From assembly GCF_003605405.2 (NCBI RefSeq), contig NZ_QYTW02000041.1:1-37093 (forward strand): a DNA stretch of 37,093 nucleotides, written 5' to 3'. The stretch comes from Siminovitchia terrae. Lineage in GTDB: Bacteria; Bacillota; Bacilli; Bacillales; Bacillaceae_C. The stretch's first letter is position 1, and the number at the start of each line of letters is the position of its first letter. Positions 1-7,696 of the stretch are shown piece after piece. The position numbers and the translations under genes are program-made. The notes beneath the pieces were generated by a model. It saw nothing but the letters and a program-made list of their open reading frames with translations, had not been told where the DNA came from and made no database searches.

Positions 1-50
1 TATCGTGCGAATTTACTTTTTATTGTGCGAAAAACAAGATTATCGTGCGA
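1..50. repeat. 20-bp-period TATYGTGCGA motif array (window edge)
   Basis: The motif TATCGTGCGA or TATTGTGCGA starts at exactly 1, 21 and 41. That gives three copies with a 20-bp period and unrelated 10-bp spacers. The array may continue beyond the left edge of the window. No coding frame or palindrome explains the periodicity, and the function is unknown. Confidence 0.6.
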
Positions 51-87
51 ACGCTGTTTTTCAGCTCTCCATCTGAGAATATTCCCT

Positions 88-132
88 CCAAAAAAAGGAC
101 AGAAAAGGGCGTTGTTCCCTCTCTATCCTAGT
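88..132 (-). terminator. Intrinsic terminator after sdaAA
   Basis: On the minus strand an imperfect hairpin (AGGATAGAGAGGG pairing with CCCTTTTCTGTCCT around a short loop) is followed by seven T residues, about 50 nt after the sdaAA stop. It would end the glyA-sdaAB-sdaAA transcript. The 5' arm lies in a CTCAGGTAC-N-AGGATAGAG segment that resembles the 3' end of a glycine aptamer. Confidence 0.6.
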
Positions 133-180
133 ACCTGAGTCTTCAACATCTGCACCCGTTGTTCCTTTCTGTGAAGACGA

Positions 181-1074
181 TCAAGCCCTCTTCAGACATG
201 GTTTTCCCATGATTTTCTCCTTCATCCTTTCCCCTGTCGGCGTTACCGCAAGTCCCCCAAGGGCAGTCTCTTTTAACGTGCGTGGCATGTTCTTTCCAAT
301 GTCGTACATAGCTCCAATGACTTCATCAAAGGGAATTCGACTTTTCAATCCAGCAAGAGCCATATCAGCGGATGAAAAGGCAATCGAAGTGCCAATCACA
401 TTCCGCTTTATACAAGGTACCTCCACGAGTCCCGCCACTGGATCGCACACTAGCCCTAGTAGTGACTTGAGAGCCATGGCTCCTGCATGTGCAGCTTGTT
501 CTGGTGTTCCTCCCCTCATTTCCACAATTGCCGCTGAAGCCATAGCTGTCGCAGATCCGACCTCAGCCTGGCAACCTCCAGCAGCTCCAGAAATAAACGC
601 ACGATTGGCGATCACATACCCTACAGCGCTGGCTGTGAACAATCCCATCACAAGTTGGTCAAAAGGAATATCGGTATTTTCCTCCAAGGCAAAAATACAG
701 CCTGGCAGTACTCCGGCCGACCCTGCGGTAGGTGTAGCGACAATAACCCCCATCCTTGCATTCGTTTCAGAGGTGGCAAATGCGTATTTCATTGCATCGA
801 TCATCAGGCTACCCGTCATGTAATTCCCTTTTTCTTTATACTTTTGCATTAAATATGCATCTCCACCTGAAATGCCGCTCGGAGACAGTGATGGATCTGC
901 GATTCCACTTTCAATCGCTTCTTTCATTTTAAAGAGGCGCTCTTTCATCATATCGAAAATTTCATCACTGCTTTTTCCTGTCTTTTCTTTTTCAGACTCA
1001 ATCATCAGCTTGCCTATTGTCATTTCTTTTTCCCGGCATAATTGAAGCAATTCTTCAATGTTATGAAATGTCAT
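181..1074 (-). CDS. sdaAA: L-serine dehydratase, iron-sulfur-dependent, alpha subunit
   Basis: Cytoplasmic 297-residue alpha subunit of the oxygen-sensitive [4Fe-4S] L-serine deaminase, which converts L-serine to pyruvate and ammonia. The length matches Bacillus SdaAA (about 300). The glycine-rich core (TAGSAGVLPGC, GAAGGCQAEVGSA) is present. Cysteines in the contexts LPGC, LVCDP and VEVPC fit the three cluster ligands of the family. The gene starts 6 nt after the sdaAB stop, with GGAG upstream, and is the last gene of the glycine-riboswitch operon glyA-sdaAB-sdaAA. Its role here is probably to drain serine made by GlyA from excess glycine. The subunit assignment is certain; the physiological role is inferred from the operon. 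Confidence 0.95.
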   Translation of the reverse strand: MTFHNIEELLQLCREKEMTIGKLMIESEKEKTGKSSDEIFDMMKERLFKMKEAIESGIADPSLSPSGISGGDAYLMQKYKEKGNYMTGSLMIDAMKYAFATSETNARMGVIVATPTAGSAGVLPGCIFALEENTDIPFDQLVMGLFTASAVGYVIANRAFISGAAGGCQAEVGSATAMASAAIVEMRGGTPEQAAHAGAMALKSLLGLVCDPVAGLVEVPCIKRNVIGTSIAFSSADMALAGLKSRIPFDEVIGAMYDIGKNMPRTLKETALGGLAVTPTGERMKEKIMGKPCLKRA

Positions 1075-1080
1075 CCTTAT

Positions 1081-1575
1081 TCATCTCCAATCCTGAAGAT
1101 ACCTCTGTCTTACGGACTCAATATCCACCTTGGAATTTAAAAATATGTCTGCCATCAGTCCATTAATCAGGAAAATTTTCGAGACCCCTCCGCCAAGGGA
1201 AACGCCTCCAATTTCAATCGAATTGAACCTGTTTTTCATTTTTACTAATAGTGTGTTGGGATGTTCATAATACGGACAGTTTTCTTCCAATTGGAAGGAA
1301 ACCTCCATTTTTTCCTGCTTTGCAAGTTCAAAAGCATGCTTGATTCCAGGATTATCCGTTCCAAGCCCCAATAAGCCGCCCAAGATGGCCTTATTTGTTC
1401 CGTGGCCCTGGTATGTTTCCGAAAATGAATCGAAAAAAGTGATTTTCACAGATTCCGGGATCTCTCCAAATAAGTCATGCCCAAATTTCCCGATTGACAC
1501 AACCCCTGCTGTATGGGAGCTGGACGGTCCAACCATAATAGGTCCGATTATATCGAAGCAACTGTTAAAAACCAT
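1081..1575 (-). CDS. sdaAB: L-serine dehydratase beta subunit lacking the ACT domain
   Basis: Beta subunit (164 residues) that pairs with SdaAA. The N-terminal FDIIGPIMVGPSSSHTAG signature is typical of the serine-dehydratase beta domain, and the GGVSLGGGVSKI segment closes that domain near residue 130. The protein ends soon afterwards. B. subtilis SdaAB is about 220 residues and has a C-terminal ACT regulatory domain that is missing here. There is no disrupted ACT remnant, because sdaAA begins 6 nt after the stop. The enzyme may thus resemble two-subunit dehydratases without ACT, known from anaerobic Firmicutes. The glyA stop lies 16 nt upstream, so the genes are cotranscribed. Confidence 0.92.
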   Translation of the reverse strand: MVFNSCFDIIGPIMVGPSSSHTAGVVSIGKFGHDLFGEIPESVKITFFDSFSETYQGHGTNKAILGGLLGLGTDNPGIKHAFELAKQEKMEVSFQLEENCPYYEHPNTLLVKMKNRFNSIEIGGVSLGGGVSKIFLINGLMADIFLNSKVDIESVRQRYLQDWR

Positions 1576-1591
1576 CTAAACGCCTCCACAT

Positions 1592-2842
1592 CTATCTGAC
1601 CAATGATTTTTGATAAAGAGGATATGAATCACATAGTTTCCTAATACTCTTCCGAACTTTCTCCTTGACTGCGGAATTACCTTTGTTTTCTAAAATATCA
1701 GCAATATTGGCAGCGATAACATCCATGTCGCTTTCTTTCATTCCACGAGCGGTGAGCGCAGCCGTTCCAATTCGAATGCCACTTGTGACAAAAGGACTTT
1801 CAGGGTCATAGGGTATCGTGTTTTTATTAACAGTCATGCCGGCTTCTTCCAATAAATGCTCTGCTTCCTTTCCAGTTAGCCCCCATGGCCTTACATCCAC
1901 CAATAGAAGATGGTTATCTGTTCCACCGGAAACAATGGCTGCCCCCGCTTTCTTTAAAGATTCTGCAAGTCGAGATGCATTCCTCACAACTTGGGATGCA
2001 TATGAAACAAAACTTGGGTTAAGGGCCTCCTTAAAGGCTACAGCCTTCGCTGCAATCACGTGCATGAGCGGTCCTCCTTGGATACCGGGAAAAATGGCTT
2101 TATTGACACCCTTAATGATTTCTTCGCTGTTAGTTAAAACAATTCCGCCTCGCGGCCCTCGCAACGTCTTATGAGTCGTACTTGTCACGACATCCGCATA
2201 CGGAACAGGAGAAGGATGAAGACCAGCAGCGACGAGACCGGCAATATGTGCCATATCAACTAGAAAAAAAGCACCGATTTTATCAGCAATCTCTTTGAAT
2301 CTAGGAAAATCAATGGTCCGTGGATAAGCGCTTGCCCCTGCGATAATCAAGTGGGGACGTTCCCGAAGAGCTGTTTCTTCCACTTCGTCATAATCGATCA
2401 AATGAGTATCTTCTCTCACTCCATAGGAAACCACTTCAAACCATTTCCCAGACATGTTGACTGGGCTGCCGTGGGTCAAATGGCCGCCGTGTGACAAGTT
2501 CATTCCCATGATCTTATCTCCGGGGTTTAGCAATGAGAAAAAGACAGCCATATTTGCCTGAGCTCCAGAATGCGGCTGAACATTCGCATATTTGGCACCG
2601 AACAACTCTTTCAAACGATCAATGGCCAAATTTTCCACAACATCCACATACTCGCATCCGCCATAATAACGTCTGCCAGGATATCCTTCGGCATACTTGT
2701 TCGTTAAAACAGAGCCCATAGCCTCCATCACATCTTCACTGACAAAGTTTTCAGATGCAATCAACTCAAGTGATTGATCCTGTCTTTTCCGTTCTTTTTC
2801 AATTGCCTGAAAAATCTCAACGTCTACATTAGACAAACTCAT
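1592..2842 (-). CDS. glyA: Serine hydroxymethyltransferase (riboswitch-controlled copy)
   Basis: PLP enzyme interconverting glycine plus 5,10-methylene-THF with serine plus THF. The 416-residue length is normal for the family. The N-terminal [12 protein letters not shown] segment, the [16 protein letters not shown] motif, and the active-site lysine in [14 protein letters not shown] are intact. It is the first gene after the tandem glycine riboswitch and its terminator and is followed closely by sdaAB and sdaAA. This suggests a catabolic role in the glycine-to-serine direction. In Bacillus the housekeeping glyA usually lies next to upp, so this may be a second, inducible paralogue; that cannot be confirmed within the window. 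Confidence 0.96.
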   Translation of the reverse strand: MSLSNVDVEIFQAIEKERKRQDQSLELIASENFVSEDVMEAMGSVLTNKYAEGYPGRRYYGGCEYVDVVENLAIDRLKELFGAKYANVQPHSGAQANMAVFFSLLNPGDKIMGMNLSHGGHLTHGSPVNMSGKWFEVVSYGVREDTHLIDYDEVEETALRERPHLIIAGASAYPRTIDFPRFKEIADKIGAFFLVDMAHIAGLVAAGLHPSPVPYADVVTSTTHKTLRGPRGGIVLTNSEEIIKGVNKAIFPGIQGGPLMHVIAAKAVAFKEALNPSFVSYASQVVRNASRLAESLKKAGAAIVSGGTDNHLLLVDVRPWGLTGKEAEHLLEEAGMTVNKNTIPYDPESPFVTSGIRIGTAALTARGMKESDMDVIAANIADILENKGNSAVKEKVRKSIRKLCDSYPLYQKSLVR

Positions 2843-2893
2843 TGATTCTTCCTCCTTTTTTCCTATCTAGCCCCCCTGTCTTTTAAAGAACAA

Positions 2894-2943
2894 CAAAAAA
2901 GGACAGGGGAAAGATAGATATACATCTACCTTCCTCTGTCCTG
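2894..2943 (-). terminator. Riboswitch expression-platform terminator before glyA
   Basis: On the minus strand AGGACAGAGGAAGGTAGA pairs with TCTATCTTTCCCCTGTCCT across a short loop and is followed by TTTTTT. The 5' arm (GGACAGAG) is also the 3' P1 strand of the second glycine aptamer. Glycine binding and termination would therefore be mutually exclusive, which is the usual ON arrangement. Confidence 0.85.
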
Positions 2944-3114
2944 TTACCTGAGAGTTTAACTTCAATCACGAAGTATTCCCCTTGGGTGGCCTTGAAAAGG
3001 CTCTCTCCAGAGACGCGTCCAAACGCGGTACTTTTACCTGAGAGATTGGATCCCATGGTTTTTTTGGGACTTGCTCCTTCGGTGCTAAACAAATAGTTTA
3101 GTCTCTCCCGCATT
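2934..3114 (-). promoter_or_regulatory. Tandem glycine riboswitch
   Basis: Two consecutive glycine aptamers read on the minus strand. Aptamer 1 has GCGGGAGAGACT, then CACCGAAGGAGCAAG, then TCTCAGGTAAAAG. Aptamer 2 has CTCTGGAGAGAGCC, then CACCCAAGGGGAA, then CTCTCAGGTAACAGGACAGAG. The linker is short, as in cooperative tandem glycine riboswitches. The terminator follows directly and glyA starts about 90 nt downstream. Glycine is expected to turn on glyA-sdaAB-sdaAA. Confidence 0.93.
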
Positions 3115-3142
3115 CGTCATTCGCAAGTATTTCATTTTTTAT

Positions 3143-3171
3143 AATATATCTTGTTTTTTCGAAATTGTCAA
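3143..3171 (-). promoter_or_regulatory. SigA-type promoter of the glycine riboswitch operon
   Basis: On the minus strand TTGACA (3166-3171) and TATATT (3143-3148) are separated by exactly 17 nt. The expected start site lies just upstream of the first aptamer. Confidence 0.8.
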
Positions 3172-3243
3172 TAAGTATAATAAAGGCAAAGTGGTTCTAT
3201 TCCGCTTCAAAATCAGTATCTGTTTCATTGGCTACAACAAACT

Positions 3244-3864
3244 CTAGCCAGTGTGACCTTCGTCATTCACTAAGTACTTCAGTCCATCCCGAGCAGTTTG
3301 AGAAACCGTGTTATTCCCATCGCCATCAGGATTGGTCAAACCCAGATCTTTCATTAATTCATCTATATTTTCTGTCGTTAATTCCGGATTTGAGGATTGC
3401 ATGATAGCTCTGATCAAATCAAATGCAGTTTGGCGAGTAGAATCGCCTCCCTTTACTTCCAGCAGAACAGCCTTCAATTCCTCATTACCCGTATTAGCCA
3501 TCCCCGTAATTACGTAATCTTCACCAAACTCAAATCCCGCCGTACTGATACCATCATCTTTCTTGTCCCAGTTATAATCCCCCATTTGGAAATCGATCTG
3601 ATCATCAGAAGGTACTTTTTCATTGTAACGGGTTTTAAACTCATCCATCGTCATCCCAATTTGTTCTTCCTTTAGCTCAGTCTTAGCTGTTTGTTCCTTC
3701 TGTCCTTCATCCTTTTTATCATTATTGTCATTATTGTCATTCGTCTTTTCCGCACTATTTTCTGCTGTAACCGGTGTTTTATTGTCTGACTCATTATTCC
3801 CACATGCTGCAAGTCCAAATACAAAAAACAGGCTTAGCAGGAGTACTGCCATTCTCTTTTTCAT
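3244..3864 (-). CDS. Hypothetical lipoprotein, acidic
   Basis: A 206-residue secreted lipoprotein. It has a positively charged MKKR start, a hydrophobic stretch and a lipobox (LAAC, Cys about residue 21). An Asn/Asp/Lys-rich linker of about 40 residues is followed by a globular domain starting near EEQIGMTMDEFKTRYNE. I do not recognise the family. After the stop, another frame continues for 17 residues (WLEFVVANETDTDFEAE, stop at 3197-3199), so the 3' end may carry a recent frameshift that trimmed the C-terminus. It is monocistronic with its own promoter candidate at 3903-3931, and start and lipobox agree. Confidence 0.8.
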   Translation of the reverse strand: MKKRMAVLLLSLFFVFGLAACGNNESDNKTPVTAENSAEKTNDNNDNNDKKDEGQKEQTAKTELKEEQIGMTMDEFKTRYNEKVPSDDQIDFQMGDYNWDKKDDGISTAGFEFGEDYVITGMANTGNEELKAVLLEVKGGDSTRQTAFDLIRAIMQSSNPELTTENIDELMKDLGLTNPDGDGNNTVSQTARDGLKYLVNDEGHTG

Positions 3865-3902
3865 TCAAACCCTCTCCAATCCTTCTACTTTACAACATTC
3901 CA

Positions 3903-3931
3903 ATCGTACGAAAAGAAGGTTTTAATTTCAA
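3903..3931 (-). promoter_or_regulatory. Promoter candidate for the lipoprotein gene
   Basis: TTGAAA (3926-3931) and TACGAT (3903-3908) on the minus strand with a 17-nt spacer, about 40 nt upstream of the start codon. Confidence 0.45.
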
Positions 3932-4249
3932 TAATGAATTTCCGCATTTTCAAAAACAAGTATTTTATACTATGCCTTATTTCTTATCAGTGTCAGGTAT
4001 TTATTTAAGTGGTCAGACGAAATGTTTCACTATAAAACTGCTAAGTATTATACTTTCTATAATTGGAGAAGCATTGCCAGGATTAGAACTTCTATGGATG
4101 AGATTCGGATGCTACTTTTTATTTATAAATGGTCCTATCGCTAGGTTTAGGAGTATTCGAATGATCGTATATTTGCAACACTTTTGTTTGCTGAACAGCT
4201 GGCTTCATTTGATATACTCATGACATACATCAAATAAGGGGCGAGGATA
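3932..4249. other. Intergenic stretch without a convincing gene
   Basis: Between the divergently oriented lipoprotein gene and the next plus-strand gene. A plus-strand frame is open through most of it, but it begins inside the lipoprotein gene, lacks a ribosome binding site and has no recognisable protein character. I see no RNA motif or repeat. It may hold the promoter of the downstream gene. Confidence 0.5.
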
Positions 4250-4783
4250 TTGAAACTATATCAATTCAAAGATGTTTTATACATGAAAAAAGGAAGAGCT
4301 CTCACAGTGGAAAATGAAGAAAAGGAGCGTATCGGTATCATCGAACAGGCAGATATTTCTGGCTGTGAGAAAGGGCATGTTTTTTCATTTACCGTTGATG
4401 GCGGATCCTCTGTTATGCTTGGAATAAAAAAACGCAGTATCAAAAACTTTCTTGTTGCTACATATGTTATAAAAACAGAAGAGAAAACCTATACCCTCAA
4501 AGATAAAGTGGGTAATAGCCTACTCTATTTTTGTATTGAGGGTAACATCGAGAGACAAATTATACGAATTGAAGAAAATTGGAGCAAGGATCTTGAAATA
4601 AAAATAGATCAAACACATATCGCTACTATTAAGGCGAATGACTTTACGTTTAAAACAACGATATTCATCGAAGATGGCATCAGTGAGTCGTCCACCTTTT
4701 TTGCTATCACTGTGTTGATGTACTTTATGTATAAAATTTATAATAATGAGTCTGAGTTTATTGAAAATATTTTGTTTGATTAG
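4250..4783 (+). CDS. Uncharacterised protein, possibly tubby/LURP-one-like beta-rich fold
   Basis: A 177-residue protein. The TTG start is preceded by GGGGCGAGG. The body alternates short beta-like strands (GIIEQADISGCEKGHVFSF; VATYVIKTEEKTYTLKDKVG) and ends in a more hydrophobic helix-like segment (STFFAITVLMYFMYKIY). The pattern of short strands with a C-terminal hydrophobic helix recalls tubby/LURP-one-like bacterial proteins, but this is a weak impression without a diagnostic motif. It stands alone between a divergent lipoprotein gene and a convergent operon end. A+T content is higher than in its neighbours. Function unknown. Confidence 0.65.
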   Translation: MKLYQFKDVLYMKKGRALTVENEEKERIGIIEQADISGCEKGHVFSFTVDGGSSVMLGIKKRSIKNFLVATYVIKTEEKTYTLKDKVGNSLLYFCIEGNIERQIIRIEENWSKDLEIKIDQTHIATIKANDFTFKTTIFIEDGISESSTFFAITVLMYFMYKIYNNESEFIENILFD

Positions 4784-5000
4784 CAAGATGCGAATAGGTT
4801 GATTCACCGCAACTCAGTCACAAATTTTCTTACACGATAATCCGAATGCTTCATAAAAAAGCTCTGCTGTTAATCCTTCATCCGAAATCCTCGTCTGGTC
4901 TCTCCTTTATCCAAAAAGAGAGGGGGAAGGCGATTCATCAAACCACCATCGAGTGGGTGACTTCTCGCCTATAAGGCATGAGTTATCTTCTATCTTTCTT
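4784..5000. other. Convergent intergenic region with a structured transposon-like end
   Basis: No gene. Positions about 4929-4974 contain AGGCGA...TCGCCT enclosing a CCAC-CATCGA-GTGG hairpin followed by GTGACTTCTCG. The hairpin-GGG-GACTTCT arrangement matches the 3' part of the 192-bp repeats elsewhere in the window (CCACTT-ACAG-AAGTGGGAGACTTCT). It may be a diverged relative of the same element. Confidence 0.35.
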
Positions 5001-6341
5001 TCACATTTCTACAATCTTAGGAATCCGCTTGATCAGACGTTTGATTGACTTATTCGATTCACGGAGTACAAGATCTTGATCAACAGTTTGGACAATTCCT
5101 TTTTCCAATACGATTTTTCCATTAATGATCGTTGAATCCACATCCGCCCTTGTCGCAGAATAGACGATTCTGGAAACCGGATCAACTTCGGCAGACGGGA
5201 ACGTATGGAATTTGTTCAAATCAAGAATGGCGACATCCGCTTTCTTTCCGACTTCAATGCTGCCTATTTGATCTTCTAGCCCGACAGCCCTTGCACCGCC
5301 AATTGTTGCCATTCTGAATATCGTTCTGGCATCCATGATCGTTGGTCCATGAATCGGCTTTTGAATCAGTGAGGCCATTCTCATTTCATTGAACATATCG
5401 AGATTATTATTGCAGGGGGCACCATCCGCTCCCAGGCTGATATGAGCCTGCAGATCAAGCATGTCAGGCACATCTGCTATTCCCGAAGCAAGTTTCATGT
5501 TGGAGCTCGGGCAATGACTCACCTTAATGCCACGTTCCTTGATGATCCGCTTTTCTTCATCATCCAGCCAGACACAATGTGCCAAAATCAATTTTTCGTT
5601 TGCAAGACCGATATGATCAAGATAAACGATATTTCTCATTCCTCTTTGCTGTTCAACAATTTCGATTTCCTTCCTGTTTTCCGACGCATGTGTGTGCACT
5701 TTTACATCATAAAGGTTGGAAAGATCACGCACCTCTGTCAACAGTTCTTCAGTACAGGAAACAACAAATCTTGGGCAAAAAGCATATTGGATCCGTCCGC
5801 CATCATATTGATTCCATTTTTCCAACAGGTCGACGCTCTGCTGGATCGACTTTGTCGTATCCTCCAGCAAGAGATCAGGGACGTCGTCTCCCATATCCAT
5901 CATTACTTTTCCTGCCAAGCAGCGTATACCGCTTTCGGCCATCGCCTGGAATGCAGAATTAGTGTGGTTGACAGTTTCCATGTCAACAATAGTTGTTGTG
6001 CCGCTTGAAATCAATTCCCCCAAACCCAGCATGGCTGAATAGTAGCTTGACTCTTCGTCATGTGATGCTTCCAACGGCCAAATCCTTTTTTGAAGCCAGT
6101 CCATCAGTTCTAGATCATCGGCTTGCCCTCGGAACAATGTTTGGCAAAGATGAATATGCGTTTGGATAAAACCAGGGATAACAGTTTTATTTTTTGCGTC
6201 AATTACTCGGTCAGCCTGATTTCCCAGATCCTTGCCAATACGTTCGATTTTATCATCCACCAATAGCAAATCACCTTGGACAATCTCCTCCTGGGCGTTC
6301 ATCGTTATAATTTGCGCATTTTTAATCAGTATGCTGGACAT
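5001..6341 (-). CDS. TrzA/SsnA-type metal-dependent aminohydrolase (deaminase)
   Basis: A 446-residue amidohydrolase-superfamily enzyme of the group that includes 5'-deoxyadenosine/S-adenosylhomocysteine deaminase, guanine deaminase and triazine hydrolases. It would hydrolyse an exocyclic C-N bond of a heterocycle. Metal ligands are visible: HIH in QTHIHLCQTLFRG, His in VHTHASENR, His in LILAHCVW and Asp in LGADGAPCNN. The LMDWLQKRIWPLE segment is typical of the 5'-deoxyadenosine deaminase-like clade. It is the last gene of the BMC operon, separated from the M20 gene by one 192-bp repeat copy. The substrate cannot be decided; relation to the pathway is inferred from orientation and function. 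Confidence 0.88.
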   Translation of the reverse strand: MSSILIKNAQIITMNAQEEIVQGDLLLVDDKIERIGKDLGNQADRVIDAKNKTVIPGFIQTHIHLCQTLFRGQADDLELMDWLQKRIWPLEASHDEESSYYSAMLGLGELISSGTTTIVDMETVNHTNSAFQAMAESGIRCLAGKVMMDMGDDVPDLLLEDTTKSIQQSVDLLEKWNQYDGGRIQYAFCPRFVVSCTEELLTEVRDLSNLYDVKVHTHASENRKEIEIVEQQRGMRNIVYLDHIGLANEKLILAHCVWLDDEEKRIIKERGIKVSHCPSSNMKLASGIADVPDMLDLQAHISLGADGAPCNNNLDMFNEMRMASLIQKPIHGPTIMDARTIFRMATIGGARAVGLEDQIGSIEVGKKADVAILDLNKFHTFPSAEVDPVSRIVYSATRADVDSTIINGKIVLEKGIVQTVDQDLVLRESNKSIKRLIKRIPKIVEM

Positions 6342-6368
6342 GCGTTTTACCTCTCTCTCTTTATATAA

Positions 6369-6560
6369 TCAAATGCGCCTTGGCGTATTTGCGCCCAGAT
6401 TTTATCGAGCTCCTCTCGATAAATTCCCTCTGAAAATCTGTGGCATCCGCCGGAGGCTTTAACTTAGTTCGGCCGGGGTTTGCCCCTCACTGAATGGAAT
6501 ACGAATATGTTTTCTTCTCACCACTTACAGAAGTGGGAGACTTCTGCTGAATGAAGTTAA
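6369..6560 (+). repeat. 192-bp structured repeat, copy 1
   Basis: First of five related copies, all in the same orientation. From left to right it contains a CAAATGCG-CCTTGG-CGTATTTG hairpin, then CAGATTTT...AAAATCTG around TTTATCGAG...CTCGATAAA. A terminal pair, TTAACTT...CAG and CTGAATGAAGTTAA, frames a CCACTT-ACAG-AAGTGG hairpin. This copy is the most diverged (TTAGTTCGG in place of TTATTCAG, and one mismatch in the second stem). Its right end supplies the stop codon of the M20 gene. No target duplication is visible at the borders. Confidence 0.85.
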
Positions 6561-7696
6561 AAAGCCTTGGTTCCCTCTTTTGAAAATTTCACCGCCAACT
6601 CTTTATAAAAGTCAAAAGACCTTAAATATGCCCGAATATCAACGTATTCATTCGGCTGATGGGCGAGGCTTTCATCGCCAGGCCCGTAAATGAGAGTTGG
6701 TATCCGGCTGTCAGGATTCAATACAGCTGCATCCGTATAATAGGAAACTCCGTGCAAGGAATTCTGTTTATTTAAGTCCATTGCTAGGCGTATCACCTTG
6801 TCCGATTCATTCGTTAAAATAGCTGGCCGGTCCAATTGTAGATGGACAGAAAAGTCCGGTGACCGATCTGCTGAAAACAGTTCATTTAAATTGTTTTTGA
6901 TTTCTGTGAGTAATTGTTGGTGGGATTGAGGAGGAACAGATCTAATATCCACAGACATGCTGCAGCGGTCAGGAATGACATTCGTTTGGACTCCTCCATT
7001 TATTTTTGTTACTGCTAAACTGCTTTCGCCAAGTGGCTCCGTGGATACTTTCCACTTTTTATTTAAACTATCCAGCATATGAATAACTTTGCTCATCCAT
7101 TCTACTGCATTGACCCCCTTATCCGGCATGGAGCCGTGCGCTGTTTTTCCTAGCGTGACAATTTCTATCCACAAGGCGCCTTTATGCCCAATAACGACTT
7201 TTTCATTAGTTGGTTCGCCGATTACTAGAGCCTCCACATTTTCCATCGTCTGTCCTTCCAAATATGTCCGGGCTCCGCAGCTGTCAACTTCTTCGCCTGC
7301 AGTTGCCAGGAAAACAATTTCCTTTGAAAGCTTTCTTCCTTCCTTAAACAAAGATTCAATAGCCAAGTACATGGCCGCAAGACCGCTTTTCATATCGGAT
7401 GCACCACGTCCATATAGCTTTTCTCCCACTATTTCACCGGAAAAAGGAGAGTACATCCATGGTTGCTCCCCTGGTAATACCGTATCCATATGCCCGCAAA
7501 AGACCAATTTCTCATCGCCTTCACCCTTTAAGCGGATTTCAAAATTGCTTCTCCCCGAATCAATTTGGGTTATCTTGTAGGGGATGCCGGCTGTTTTGCA
7601 TCTTTCAGCCAGCATTTCCGATACTCTATCTTCATTTCCAGGTGGGTTGGAGCTGTCAATTTGAATCATTTGCTGCAAAAAACGGACCGCATCCAT
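6557..7696 (-). CDS. M20-family metallohydrolase (ArgE/DapE-like)
   Basis: A 379-residue zinc-dependent amide hydrolase. Metal-site motifs are present: CGHMDTV, GRGASDMKSG, TAGEEVDSCGA (catalytic Glu and ligand), IGEPTNEKV, and a late His in SLAHQPNEY. The family includes deacylases such as ArgE/DapE as well as N-carbamoyl-amino-acid hydrolases and allantoate amidohydrolases, so cleavage of a carbamoyl or acyl amide in the BMC pathway is plausible but unproven. The start codon abuts the DUF1989 stop (TGA-ATG), implying translational coupling. The TAA stop lies inside the edge of repeat copy 1, so the native C-terminus may have been altered by that insertion. Confidence 0.88.
   Translation of the reverse strand: MDAVRFLQQMIQIDSSNPPGNEDRVSEMLAERCKTAGIPYKITQIDSGRSNFEIRLKGEGDEKLVFCGHMDTVLPGEQPWMYSPFSGEIVGEKLYGRGASDMKSGLAAMYLAIESLFKEGRKLSKEIVFLATAGEEVDSCGARTYLEGQTMENVEALVIGEPTNEKVVIGHKGALWIEIVTLGKTAHGSMPDKGVNAVEWMSKVIHMLDSLNKKWKVSTEPLGESSLAVTKINGGVQTNVIPDRCSMSVDIRSVPPQSHQQLLTEIKNNLNELFSADRSPDFSVHLQLDRPAILTNESDKVIRLAMDLNKQNSLHGVSYYTDAAVLNPDSRIPTLIYGPGDESLAHQPNEYVDIRAYLRSFDFYKELAVKFSKEGTKAF

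Noticed and set aside
3774-4223. Plus-strand open frame of about 149 codons
   Set aside because: It starts inside the opposite-strand lipoprotein gene and has no ribosome binding site or protein-like features; probably chance.
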